Assembly: GCA_024867545.1 (NCBI GenBank)
Contig: JANFNE010000003.1
Location: 434,001 to 498,000 of the forward strand
Length of the DNA: 64,000 bases
Direction of reading: 5' to 3'
Origin: Phytopythium helicoides
Taxonomy: Eukaryota; Oomycota; Peronosporomycetes; Pythiales; Pythiaceae
A program made the position numbers and the translations under genes. The first letter of the stretch is position 1. Each line of letters starts with the position of its first letter. Below the pieces are notes generated by a model. That model ran no database searches. It was not told where the DNA came from and was given only the letters and a program-made list of their open reading frames with translations. Shown piece by piece: positions 33,724 through 44,303 of this stretch.

Positions 33724-35173
33724 CTAGAAGACGTACACCTGATTGTCCGTGAACCCCAAGGCACGCAGATGTCCAGCAACATCCTCGTCGAATTGAGGCG
33801 GTCCACAGTGGAAGACGGCGACGGACGGACTCGGAGGAGGCACATGCTTGGCAAGCATGGCTTGGTCCAGCTTTCCGATCTCGAAGGACCCCAGGTCACG
33901 ACGGTCAGCATCACCGCTCGCTTGCGACAGCACGTGGTGAATCTTCACTCGTCCGGGGAACATGGACGCGAGCGGTTCGAGCGTATTCAGTGCAATGATG
34001 TGCTCAAGCGATCGGTTGCAGTAGATCGCTGTGACCCGCGTTGAGTCGGCAGCGTTTTCAACGGCAGCGCGCACAAGCTGCAGCATGGGAGTGATGCCAG
34101 AACCAGCAGCAATGAGCACGAGGTGCTTGACGCCTTCCTGCTGCGCCTTTCCTCCACGAGTAACGGTGCCAGCCTTCGGGTAGCCAATAGAGCCGTGTGG
34201 ACCGATCATCTCGACACTGGAACCGACGGGTAGAGAGTCTAGGTAGCTCGACATGACGCCTGTCGGGTAAACTTTCACAATGAGGTCGAAGGATGCCGTC
34301 TGCCGCGTTCCAATGGAAATACAGGTGAGTGTTGGGTTCAATAACTCGTTACAAATAACACGAACCTGCGAAAACTTGGAGGTGGGTGTGAATGCACGCT
34401 CAATGAGCTTGCCGTTGATCTTGGCGCGCACCTTGAGATGTTGTCCTGGGATCTCGAGTCCCTGGTGAACGGGAAAGATCCACATGAGCACAGCAAACTC
34501 AATATAACAACGTCACCAGGTTCTCACCAGCGTCTTCTTGGCAGGCAGCTCGAAGGTCATCTTGATGGTATCCTTGCTCACCGTCTGCTTGAACACGAGT
34601 GTGAACGCTCGCCACTCGGCAACATCCAGCGCGTTGCGCGAGTACGCCTCCGCTCCTTTGGCCGCCGAGTCCGGGTCAAGCTCTCCAATGTAGCATTTCT
34701 GCCCAACTCATCAGCTCACAAACCCCAGACGAGTCCAAACAGCAGAACTCTCACCTCCAGCATACCGTGGCCGTTGACCCACGCGTGGTACTCGTTGAAG
34801 AGCGCGGTGCAGTCTCCGCCGGCGCCCATCATGAGGTCGGCGACGCCGCCAGGGTGGAACTTGAGGTACGGCGTGATGTTGTACACTTTTCCATCCAGCA
34901 CCGTCCAGCAGTCGTCCTCCGTGTTGTGCCTGCAGACCTCGTCCATGGGGATCTTGCGTCTGGGCGGGGCGCCTCGAAGCCCCGACAGATCCTTCCCCGA
35001 CTGCGTCAGACGCATCCAGTGCTGCGCATTTCCAGTCGTATCTCGGCCGTCAGAGCGCTCCAGAGAGCGAGAAAACCGCCACCAGACGCAGCAGAAGCAG
35101 GAGAAGCAGCAGCAGCACGCACCAGTTGGCTGTAGCCCGGGGGAAGCGTCACCTTGCGGCGGCTCTGCGCCAT
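33724..35173 (-). CDS. CYB5R4: Cytochrome b5 reductase 4-type protein lacking the CS domain
   Basis: Four exons (35123-35173, 34755-35021, 34528-34698, 33724-34461) with introns of 101, 56 and 66 bp; 408 residues. The third acceptor was set at 34461 because it yields KKTL-GLEIPGQH, the normal FAD-domain sequence. A cytochrome b5 domain (about 18-106) of the Ncb5or type begins WMRLTQSGKDL and has heme His73 in FHPGG and His96 in YHAWV. A linker of only about 35 residues leads to the flavin domain (RAFTP motif, about residue 190) and NADH domain (GSGITPML, then FHCGPPQF), ending in the usual aromatic YVF. Animal CYB5R4 has a CS (p23-like) domain between b5 and flavin parts; it is missing here. 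By family it passes electrons from NAD(P)H via FAD to heme, probably for ER lipid or sterol metabolism. No membrane segment is seen. Confidence 0.88.
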
Positions 35174-35347
35174 CGTCGACCTCCCGCCGCCCATCATGTC
35201 AATCGCCAGGAAACTTTTCGGTTTTCCGTTCCGACGATCGCGAAGAAGCGGAGAATTGGATACATTTCATTGGATAAAAATAGTTTCAACCAATCATGTC
35301 GCTTCGAATATTTCCAATTTCGCCACTTGTAGCTTTTCGTGGACGTC
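35174..35347. promoter_or_regulatory. Divergent promoter between CYB5R4-type and BMT5-type genes
   Basis: Only about 175 bp separate the two start codons. A CCAAT box (ACCAATCA, about 35289-35296) and GGACGTCATG just before the plus-strand start are present. A shared bidirectional promoter is likely from spacing alone. Confidence 0.45.
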
Positions 35348-36685
35348 ATGGGACTTGATGGCGCCGAGCCCATGCGCGTGCTCACGGTCGGCGATGGCAA
35401 CTTCTCGTACTCGCTGGCGCTGGCCAAGCGCGGACGGAGTGATGGTCTACAGCTCATGGCCTCGTCGTTCGACGGCGTGGAGGAGCTCGCGGCCAAATAC
35501 CCGGAGACGCCGCGGATTTGCGAGCAGCTGAGGGAGCTGGGAGCTCGAGTGCTGCACAACGTGGACGCAACGAACCTGCTGGCGACGCTGGAGAGCTCGG
35601 GGCTGGCTATTGACCACGCCAAGTTCGACCGAGTGGTGTTCAACCACCCGCACTGCGGAGAGGAGAACGTGCGGAGACACCAGAGCCTGCTCTCGCACTT
35701 TTACGCGTCGGCGCAGGAAGTTTTGGCCGAGAACGGACAGGTGCACTTGACGCTGGCGGAGGGACAGCCAGAGCGGTGGGAAGCCGTGCAGCGAGCGGAG
35801 ATGGCGGGGCTGCAATTGAGCGAACAAGTTGACGATGTGGACGCACACCCCAAGTACGGACTCGTGTACGAGAGGAAGAGGCATCAGAACGGCAAGTCCT
35901 TCCATCAGGTCACGCTGCACGGCGAGAAGAAGAAGCAGGCCAGCACGCTGTTCGTGTTCTCGCGTGGTAATGAGCCTGAAAAATCAAAGACAGCGGCTGC
36001 GATCGAGAGAAAAACACCTTCTACAGCAGCAAGTGATTCCCCAGCTCCAACACCAGCACCAAGCGACGTTGCATCACGAAAGCGAAAGGCTGAAGATAAG
36101 CAGCAGAAGAAGCGTCAAAAGCAAAAACAGCAGCAGCAGTCGTCGGATACCCCTTTGGATCTGACTTGCCACGAGTGTGACAAGTCCTTCAAATCTGCCC
36201 AAGGACTTCGTACGCACGTGCACATGGTGCATGAGCTGCAGGCGGCAGGGCAGACGGCACCCAGCACCGCTTTGCTGCCGTGTGGGGTCTGCGAACGCAC
36301 GTTTAAGAACGAGGAGGCGCAGCGCCAGCACTGGCTTGCCAAGCACGGCAAGGACCAGCTGATCCAACCTGACTGGTTTGTGAAAGAACAGCAGCGACAG
36401 TCAGTGGATTCTTCAGCGCCTTCGACAACCACGCCAGTCCGCAAGGATACGGCAGAAGGATTGATAGATTGCAAGATATGCAGGTTGGAATTTGCGTCAC
36501 AGGACGAGTTCGATCGGCACTGGACAAACCTCAAACCGAAACAAGCGACCGAGCTACAGTGTCCAAATTGCGAGCGTCCGTTTGGAGAGGAGCGTGCTCT
36601 GCGGCAGCACCGCAACTTTTGCGACGTCGCCAGTGCCACTTCGGTGCAGCAACCAGCAGTAACTAGCAACCCCTCGACCGAATGA
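35348..36685 (+). CDS. BMT5-like rRNA (uridine-N3) methyltransferase with C-terminal C2H2 fingers
   Basis: One exon of 445 residues from the ATG at 35348. The N-terminal half (about 8-205) is the DUF2431 Rossmann methyltransferase: the SAM loop VLTVGDGNFSYS, the acidic end of strand 2 (ASSFDG), and FDRVVFNHPHCG in the motif IV position, as in yeast BMT5, which methylates N3 of a uridine in 25S rRNA. After a charged, Lys/Gln-rich linker (about 205-270) come four C2H2-like fingers: CHECDKSF, CGVCERTF, CKICRLEF and CPNCERPF, each followed by two His or His/Cys. Yeast BMT5 lacks fingers, though some plant and protist family members carry extra domains. The fingers may help hold rRNA or pre-ribosomal proteins in the nucleolus. 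Substrate base is inferred from family. Confidence 0.82.
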   Translation: MGLDGAEPMRVLTVGDGNFSYSLALAKRGRSDGLQLMASSFDGVEELAAKYPETPRICEQLRELGARVLHNVDATNLLATLESSGLAIDHAKFDRVVFNHPHCGEENVRRHQSLLSHFYASAQEVLAENGQVHLTLAEGQPERWEAVQRAEMAGLQLSEQVDDVDAHPKYGLVYERKRHQNGKSFHQVTLHGEKKKQASTLFVFSRGNEPEKSKTAAAIERKTPSTAASDSPAPTPAPSDVASRKRKAEDKQQKKRQKQKQQQQSSDTPLDLTCHECDKSFKSAQGLRTHVHMVHELQAAGQTAPSTALLPCGVCERTFKNEEAQRQHWLAKHGKDQLIQPDWFVKEQQRQSVDSSAPSTTTPVRKDTAEGLIDCKICRLEFASQDEFDRHWTNLKPKQATELQCPNCERPFGEERALRQHRNFCDVASATSVQQPAVTSNPSTE

Positions 36686-37635
36686 TGCAAATCAGCCACT
36701 AGAGTAGACGCCAAACCATATCATAGAACGCACCTGTCCACTCGTGGTCGCGATCACATGAATAATGCTTCGCGTGACGTTGGACATCATCATTTGCCCA
36801 GCAAATCATCAGACCTCTCACCAATTGCGCCCCAAAGCTATGAAATGATCGGCGACCGCCTGGTGATCTCTCGACAGTCTGGTCTTGATGCGCAGCAACG
36901 TCTCTACGATTTTAATCACTGCCAGACGTTGCACCTGCGCTGCAACCCGAGCAGGACGACAGCTTCCCGCGGCTGTCGACATCGCCGCCTCGAAACGAGT
37001 CGCAATTGCTCGACGTCAGAGACACCTGGAAACTCCTGAGTGCGATGATAGTACACCGTAGGGGACGAGCAGCTCATGCCGTCGCGAGGTCTTGGAATTG
37101 CTCTATGTACGTGTGATTGCCGCGCTGGCTCTCCAGGAGGCTCGCAAACCAAGAGAGTCAGAACAAATTGGCCAATCACAGCGTGGCAAACAGCAAAAGA
37201 TCTGATTGACGGCAGTTAGATCTGCACACGTATTCATAGAGGTCATTTTCTGTTTTTCACTATATAATCTGAAAAAGTGGATACATTTTTCAATCACTAC
37301 TTATCTAATATAGCAGGTAATTTGACTAAAATTTTGCTGTTCAGTTATGTAGTTGAAGCGCGCTCCCTCTGGCCATGCGGCCGAACAGAAAACGCTTTCT
37401 ACGGTACAAACAGCGCGCTCCGAGCCAATTGCCGCCCGCCAGTCGTCCGATCGCGCGCTCCGACGCGTACCGTAGGGCACGAGCAGCTACGAGCTCGCGT
37501 CTGGCGTGGCGTTGCACCTTCCTGCTCTGGTGCCGCGCGCTCGGCAGCTCATTCCCCGACTCGCGCGCTCCCCGCAACGCGAGTACCGCCCTCTCGAGCT
37601 CTCGGTCTCTTTCAATTCCCTCAACTCCCTCCAAC
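36686..37635. other. Gene-free spacer upstream of the first GAS1 gene
   Basis: About 950 bp with no coding signal. The segment near 37255-37320 is AT-rich (TATATAATCTGAAAAAG), and the 100 bp before the start codon are CT-rich (TCTTTCAATTCCCTCAACTC), a common feature just upstream of oomycete starts. Confidence 0.4.
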
Positions 37636-39470
37636 ATGTTCGGAGCTTCGACTCGCGCCGCGGCGCTGCTCGCCCTCGTGGCCGCCACGGCGACCTTCGA
37701 GTCGGCCCACGCTTGGGTTGCGCCCATTATCACCAAGGGCAACAAGTTCTTCGACTCGAACACGGGCGTCGAGTTCCGCATGAAGGGCATGGCGTACTAC
37801 CCACGCCCCAACTCTGGCGAGTTCGCTGACGTCAGCAACTACGACTGGGCCGCCGACGAGCACGAGGAAGTCTGGGGACCGCACCTCGAGGTCATGAAGG
37901 ACCTCGGCGTCAACACCATCCGACTGTACTCGGTCGACCCCAGCAAGTCGCACGACAAGTTCATGTGCGCGTGCTCCGAGGCCGGCATCTACGTGCTGGT
38001 CGGCATGGCGGCTCCGTACGTTGTTGATAGAGATATTGGACTGCAAAGATGATGGTGTGCTGACACTTTCCTCGATGAAACAGGTGCGAGAACTGCTCCA
38101 TCCTGGACGCGGTGCCCCCGGCGTGCTACCCTGATGACATGTTCACGCGCATCCAGATGGTCTACAACGCCTTCGCCGTCTATGACAACACCCTCGGCTT
38201 CAGTGTTGGCAACGAGAACAATCTGCAGGTGCTGCACGGCAAGGACGGCACGACCACGGCCCCGTGCGTCAAGGCTCTGCTGCGTGACGCCCGCAGTTAC
38301 GCGGCAAGCTGCTCTGGACACGTTCGCCAGGTGCCGATCGGTCTCGACATTGCCGATATCCTGCCGCGTGAGCAGTGGATCCAGTACTACGACTGCTCGG
38401 TCGACGACGACGAGAACACGCGCGCGGAGTGGTAAGTTTAATACGTCGGGGAAACTCAATAGTTGAGAGTCTAACCATCACCTCATCGACACAGGATTGG
38501 CTTCAACCCTTACGTCGAGTGTGACCCTATTGATCACACGACATACAACCAGTCTACAGGACTTCAGACCCTAATGGCTGAGTATGCCGAGACCGGTTAC
38601 TCGCGCCCCATCATGTTCGGCGAGTTCGGCTGTAACGAGGGCGAGAACACCATCGACGGCTACTCGAACCAGCGCTCATTCTACGATGTACGTCTAATGA
38701 ACTGCACAGAAGCGGCGAACACGAGGTTGTCTAACTCTGCATCTTGATGGACAGGCCAAGTGGATGAACGAGGAGCCTGAGATGACGGACGAGATCGTCG
38801 GTGGAAATGTGTTCGAGTTCACAACGGAGATTGCCAACTTGAAGACATCGAAGAGTACGTACAGAGCATCATTATTCGCCTTCTGCATAGTCTTGCTAAA
38901 ACTGAAGGCTGGTTGGAACAGCGCTCACGAAGGCGAAGGACGCGGGCAAGTTCGGTGTCGGCTTCTTTCAGCCGGATGACTGTGACAACGTCGAAACGAT
39001 GTGCGAGTTCAACGGTTACCCCGAGTACGAGAACCTCAAGAAAGCATACACGACGACGAAGGACCCCACGCTCAAGATGGATGACTTCACTCCGACTCGT
39101 GATGAGATCCTGACCTGCCCGGCAAAGATGAGCACGGACCTTCCCAGCACCCCTGATGGTAAGTTCATTGCTAGACGCAGCTTCCATGCAAGCAATCACG
39201 ATCTAAACTCCTGCTTCAGTCCCTATTCTAGAGTGCACAGTTGCTCAGCCGGTTTGCAACGGCAAGAAGGCAAACGATTACGAGCACGTGGCGACGGGAA
39301 CCAAGGTTGGCGAGAAGATCACGCCGTCCAACAACGGTACGACATCCATCGACACCGCCCAGACCGGCGACGGCAGTGGCAGCGGCTCGTCGGCGGCCAC
39401 GTCCATCAGCCACTCGGCTGCGATGACTGCTGCAACCCTCGCAGTTGCTGCAATTCTCGCCCGTCAGTAA
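37636..39470 (+). CDS. GAS1: GPI-type beta-1,3-glucanosyltransferase, GH72
   Basis: Six exons (37636-38015, 38084-38431, 38495-38687, 38755-38854, 38922-39158, 39220-39470) with five introns of 61-68 bp; 1509 nt, 502 residues. A signal peptide (about 1-26) leads into the GH72 barrel, with acid/base Glu171 in VGNENN and nucleophile Glu286 in FGEFGCN. The barrel is followed by a Cys-rich segment (FFQPDDCDN, ILTCP, VCNG) and a Ser/Gly/Thr linker ending in a hydrophobic tail (AATLAVAAILA), the layout of a GPI-anchored protein. GAS1 enzymes cut and re-ligate beta-1,3-glucan, lengthening chains in the wall; in oomycetes beta-1,3-glucan is the main wall polymer. A close paralog lies directly downstream in the same direction. 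Confidence 0.95.
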
Positions 39471-40046
39471 GCCTATGGCTGGCTTTAACCATCGAGATGG
39501 TAGAGATTGGTGTCATAAAAGTCGATGTGAATTATGCCGTTGCGAAGCACCTCATTTTTTTCATCCGTGTCCTGCATGAAGCTTTTTGAAAGCTTGGCGT
39601 GGGAAGGTGATGTCGAGGACAACCGGATCTTGGTGCAGCAATATGCATGATATTCAGCGACGTCGCATGTTGGCGACACACAGAATTTCAGAACGAGGAG
39701 AGATCGTTCAGATGCCATCAACACGTTAAATTTAGTCCCCACCAAGAAACTACCAATCACAACAGCTAAACTGGTCGCTCTTGTCAACAGCAGCAGCAAC
39801 GGACACAGTGATTGCATGGATCGCATGCAAGATACACAATCGCAACCGTTAGCCAAAGAAGCATGCATGCAATGAAGGTATTAAAGTGATCTGTGAAAGA
39901 AGCCTCGCATCTTTCTTTGCATCAGTTGAAATGGCCATGGCGCATGTAGCATGGATTCACACTTCTCAACTTTCACCGCGCTAAACACTCTTCGCGGTCT
40001 TAAGTGGCTCTCACGCGACTTATCAGCTCTCCACAGCTCAAGCAAC
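39471..40046. other. Spacer between tandem GAS1 genes
   Basis: About 575 bp; contains no domain-bearing frame. It should hold the 3' end of the first gene and the promoter of the second. Confidence 0.45.
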
Positions 40047-41726
40047 ATGTTCGGCCGTTCAAAATTCTTCAGTTTTGCGGCACTTGTGTCCATGGGGTGC
40101 ATGATTCTCCAGCCCGCCGATGCTTGGCTGCCACATGTCATCACTAAAGGCAAGAAATTCTTCTACTCTGACACGGGCATCGAGTTCCGCATGAAGGGAA
40201 TGGCGTACTATCCACGCCCGAATGCCGGCGAGTTTGCTGACGTGAGCAACTACGATTGGGCTGCAGACGAGCATGAGGATGTTTGGGGGCCTCACCTCGA
40301 CGTGATGAAGTCCCTCAATGTCAACACTGTGCGTCTTTACTCGGTCGATCCAAGCAAGTCGCACGACAAGTTCATGTGCGCTTGCTCTGAGGCTGGTATT
40401 TACGTGCTTGTTGGACTCGCTGCTCCGTGTGAAGAATGTGCTGTCGTTGATGCGGAGCCTCCTGCTTGCTATCCAGAGCATTTGCTCACTCGTGCGCAAA
40501 TGATCTACAATGCTTTTGCCGTGTATGACAACACCCTCGGTTTCAGTGTTGGCAATGAAAACAACCTACAAGTTACATACGGCGCCGATGGTACAACTAC
40601 TGCTCCCTGTGTCAAGGCTTTCCTTCGTGATGTCCGTAACTATGCTTCAAGTTGTCTTGGGGCGCTACGAGCGGTGCCTATCGGTCTCGATATTGCCGAC
40701 ACACTCCCACGGTCTCAGTGGATCGAGTATTACGATTGCCCTGTCGACGACAACGAGTTCACGAGGGCTGAATGGATTGGCTTCAACCCATATGTCGAGT
40801 GCGATCCATCACACACAGATTACAGCCAGTCTACCGGTCTGCAGGCGCTCATGCAAGACTACAGGGATACCGAGTATGCCCGAATTATCATGCTTGGCGA
40901 GTTTGGTTGCAACCTTGGAGATAACACAATCGACGGCTTCGAGGCGCAGCGCGAGTTCTATGACGTAAGCTGCGTTTATTGCCCCAAAATGCTAATGGAC
41001 CTTACTTGCCGTGTACTTACTGATTGAATGACGAAAACAGGCACGGTGGATGAACGAAGAAGAAGACATGACATCGGAAGTCGTTGGCGGAAACGTGTTT
41101 GAGTTCTCAACCGAGGTTGTCCACCTCATTAGCGGGGGTACGTTTGTTGCGAGGAAGCTACTGCCTCTTGTGAATGCTAACATTGTTCGATGTTACTTCC
41201 AGAGCTCACCAAGAAGAAGGATGCCGGCCGATATGGTGTTGGGTACTTCCAACCGGATGACTGTGACAACGTGGATGTCATGTGCGAGTACACACCGTAT
41301 CCAGAATTTGATAATCTGCAAAAGCACTACACAGAGACAAAAAATTCAACGCTGTCCATAACGAAATACGAGGCGTCGGACAAGATTCTCACATGCCCGA
41401 AGACCATGAGCATTGACCTTCCACCGACTCCCGACGTCGAGCTGCTCGCATGTTCAGTTCTTCAACCAGTATGCAACGGCGTCAGATCCAACGACTTCGA
41501 ACACGACGGAACTAAGGCGTTGGCGATGGGTGTTATCAAACCTCCTTCGAACGTCGGTACTGAAGAAGGCTCGGTTGCCGGCAACGCTCCCTCTACATCT
41601 TCATCCTCGGGTAGCAAGTCTTCGGGATCTGCTTCCCTCGACAAGTCGGCTTCAGCTAACATCGAAATCTGGATGGCTCATGCTGTGGCGGTCTGCCTCG
41701 CCATGATCCTGGTAGCTTTGATGTAG
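40047..41726 (+). CDS. GAS1: Second GPI-type beta-1,3-glucanosyltransferase, GH72
   Basis: Three exons (40047-40964, 41041-41137, 41203-41726) with introns of 76 and 65 bp; 1539 nt, 512 residues. Same plan as the upstream copy: signal peptide (1-26), GH72 barrel with Glu171 (VGNENN) and Glu285 (LGEFGCN), Cys-rich segment, Ser-rich linker and hydrophobic tail (HAVAVCLAMILVALM) for a GPI anchor. Both introns fall at the same places as introns 3 and 4 of the upstream gene (after FYD, and before LTK), whereas its introns 1, 2 and 5 are absent. Codon choice is more AT-tolerant than in copy one, and the two proteins differ most in the signal peptide and linker. Likely a wall enzyme used in another stage or tissue (inference). 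Confidence 0.95.
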
Positions 41727-41990
41727 TTGAGAGGGGAGTACTTGTGCACTGCGTGCCTTTTCAATTGATATAAACAATACATTTCTGTACTTGAGCGCGC
41801 AATCAAAACCATTCATTCCACATAACTTACTTTTTTTTCACTTGCATGCCTCGGGGTTCCTGGAGTGAGGTTGCACCGGGCGATATAACTTATCCAAATA
41901 TAAATCAGCAACAGACACCTGCTCTCGTTCCCTTGCTGTGACAACGGCGACACAAGAATACACTCGATTGCCGCGCATTAATATCTGGTG

Positions 41991-44199
41991 ATGACACAGG
42001 TGCATGCTTGGGGCGCAAATGTGCGTGCCGGGCCAAGGTTCTCCACTTCTGTATCTCGATGGGCACTAGCTGCTGCTCTATACAACTGGATGACATGGGG
42101 CTTCATCAGCGTAATGGTCGTGTCGCAACTCCTATGCATTGTTTGGGACACTACAACCATCTCATACTACTATGATTTTGGTGCGGACCCAAGCAAGGGC
42201 ATTTCACCGATCATCGGTGGTAACGACGCACCATACGCAGATCGCGTAGTTGTGTGTGTCAACGATGGGCCAGAATACAAGCCTTTGCTGGCGTCTCAAG
42301 CGCTAGCATCTGACCTTTCTGTACTCATTGACAACTCTGGAACTAGCAAATCAGGATATCGGATAATGGCTCGACAGAAAAATGTAGCCCTCGATCCTGT
42401 CGCTTACCAGATCTTTTCTGACTCCTGCGAGCTTATTGCTAATACGTTGAGCAACATTTTAGACAGCTGCGAGGCACTTGGGTATTCGGGGCTAACAAGA
42501 GATTTGCTTAGAATTGTGGATGCCTATGACAGTGCCAACACTTACGCCATTCAAGATTCACTGCCGGTCCTCATCATGCCTTTTTGGGACAACTCCCCGT
42601 ACGGCCGCCATGCGGTCCATCGACAAGCGGCGATGCGTGTATGTTTCGATTGCTCGGTCAGTACGGTGATCGCAAGAATCCAAGCGCTATGTTCCGAGGA
42701 GCCAATAGAACAATCCGTCATGCTCGGACTGTGGAGTGGCTGAAGAAACCCGGTGGGGTATGGAAAAATGGGTGGTACGAAGACCCAACGGGTGGAAAGT
42801 GGGGATCCGAGGTCATCAGTTCGTACCCAACATCGGAATACAACATGATGCATCGTCAATTCGATATGCATACTGGCAAAGAGGTTGACTGCTCGAAAAC
42901 CACAACGTGCAACCAAGTTGAGTATATTTCGAAGTGGGGATCGCAATTTCTGACGCTGGACCAGTTTTACAAAATTGATTCCATTTATATTGGAACGGAG
43001 ATAACGATGGGCTCTTTCGATACCGAAGCGGATACGACCGGATCGTCAAGTCCAAGTACAACTGGGAAACGCTGCTATCTAACACCTCTGTGATCCTGCT
43101 TCTCGGTCGTTGGATGTTTGCCATGCTTGCATTGTATCACGGGTATCGTCGAAATGAAGCCACATGGCGCAACGGAGGAATTGGATGTATTGCTAGTGCA
43201 CGAAGTTTCAACATGTTACCCTTGGCGGTTCTTCCGAAGTTTAAAATGACGCTATGTGCGATTTGGACAGTTGGCTGCAACTTTGAGGGTGAGCAGCTGG
43301 GCCTGGCAGCGGCATGGTTTACCATGTATCCTGCTATCGTCGAGTTTGTGCTAGTCTTCTACAGTTTGCTGCACACCGCGGCCAAAATCTGTCGACGTCG
43401 TATCTCCGATATACTCTTCGTACCAACCATTATGGCTCTGTGCGTCATGCATTACTACAGAATGGAATTTGCTGACAATGGTTGGCTCCACGGCGTCGAC
43501 TCTCGTGTCCCTACAGTCGTTTTCTCTGACGAGCTAGAGAAGCTCAAACTTTCTGACTTCTTCACCACTAACGCTGCGTTCCGTATGAATGGAAACATCC
43601 GAGAGCTTTTCTACGCAAAGTTGATAATCTTTGGTGTCAACTTGTTGCCGCTGCTATTTTCCCGGTCACTATCAGTATCAAGATCCAAGCTCAACGACAC
43701 CGCAATCAGCAGTGCTGAAAAAGCTCTCGCAGTGTGTACAGACAATGTTGGTGGACTAGGACTGCAACTTTTCCATTCGGAACATATCCGTAGACGCCGT
43801 TCATCGACTGTGCAACCGATTGCAAGACAACAAACCAGCAACATACACTCACCATCAAAGTTGATCATTCCTGTTTTGAGCGATCATAACAACAAGGTCT
43901 TTTTGGACAGTTATGAGCTCATCCGACTCGGCTATATTGTTTACGGTGGCAAGTTTATCCTTCGCTTTGATGACTGGGACGTATTGTCATCAATGTCAAT
44001 CTTTCGCTCTTTTTTTCACTTGTGGAATCATAGAGTGGCTGTATGGACTCTAAGAGATGAAGAAGGCACAACCAACAGTACCATCAAGCATTACAGACGC
44101 CGGACTCTTCGGGCGCCAGAGCCTGAGATGTGCCGGCTTGACGACCCACGCTTGCTTCAAGTACCGTTTTGGCACATATCCGCCTGTGACATCGAATGA
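41991..44199 (+). pseudogene. Orphan multi-pass membrane protein, frame broken twice
   Basis: Full-length relative of the minus-strand gene at 44304-46610, but the coding frame changes at about 42617 and again at about 42993. At both points one missing base explains the shift (CC for CCC, GG for GGG), and apart from these the three frame segments have no stop codons and align throughout with the intact copy. It starts at ATG 41991 with one membrane segment near residue 35, then a soluble loop of about 300 residues with DPTGGKWGSEV, then about five membrane segments and a basic C-terminal region ending in FDDWDVLSS and MCRLDDPRLL. Either a young pseudogene or an intact gene with two assembly indels. 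No function is known to me for this family. Confidence 0.7.
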
Positions 44200-44303
44200 A
44201 AATCTAACAGTGATCATTCCACACACATGAATAATTCTTAAATTATAAACATACAGTCAACACACACTATGACGGCGAGGATTATTATTTACGAGTCCTC
44301 CTG

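Noticed and set aside
34498..34527. A 30-bp third intron in the cytochrome b5 reductase gene
   Set aside because: It inserts a foreign-looking FAVLMWIFPVHQ into the flavin domain; the 66-bp alternative restores the family sequence.
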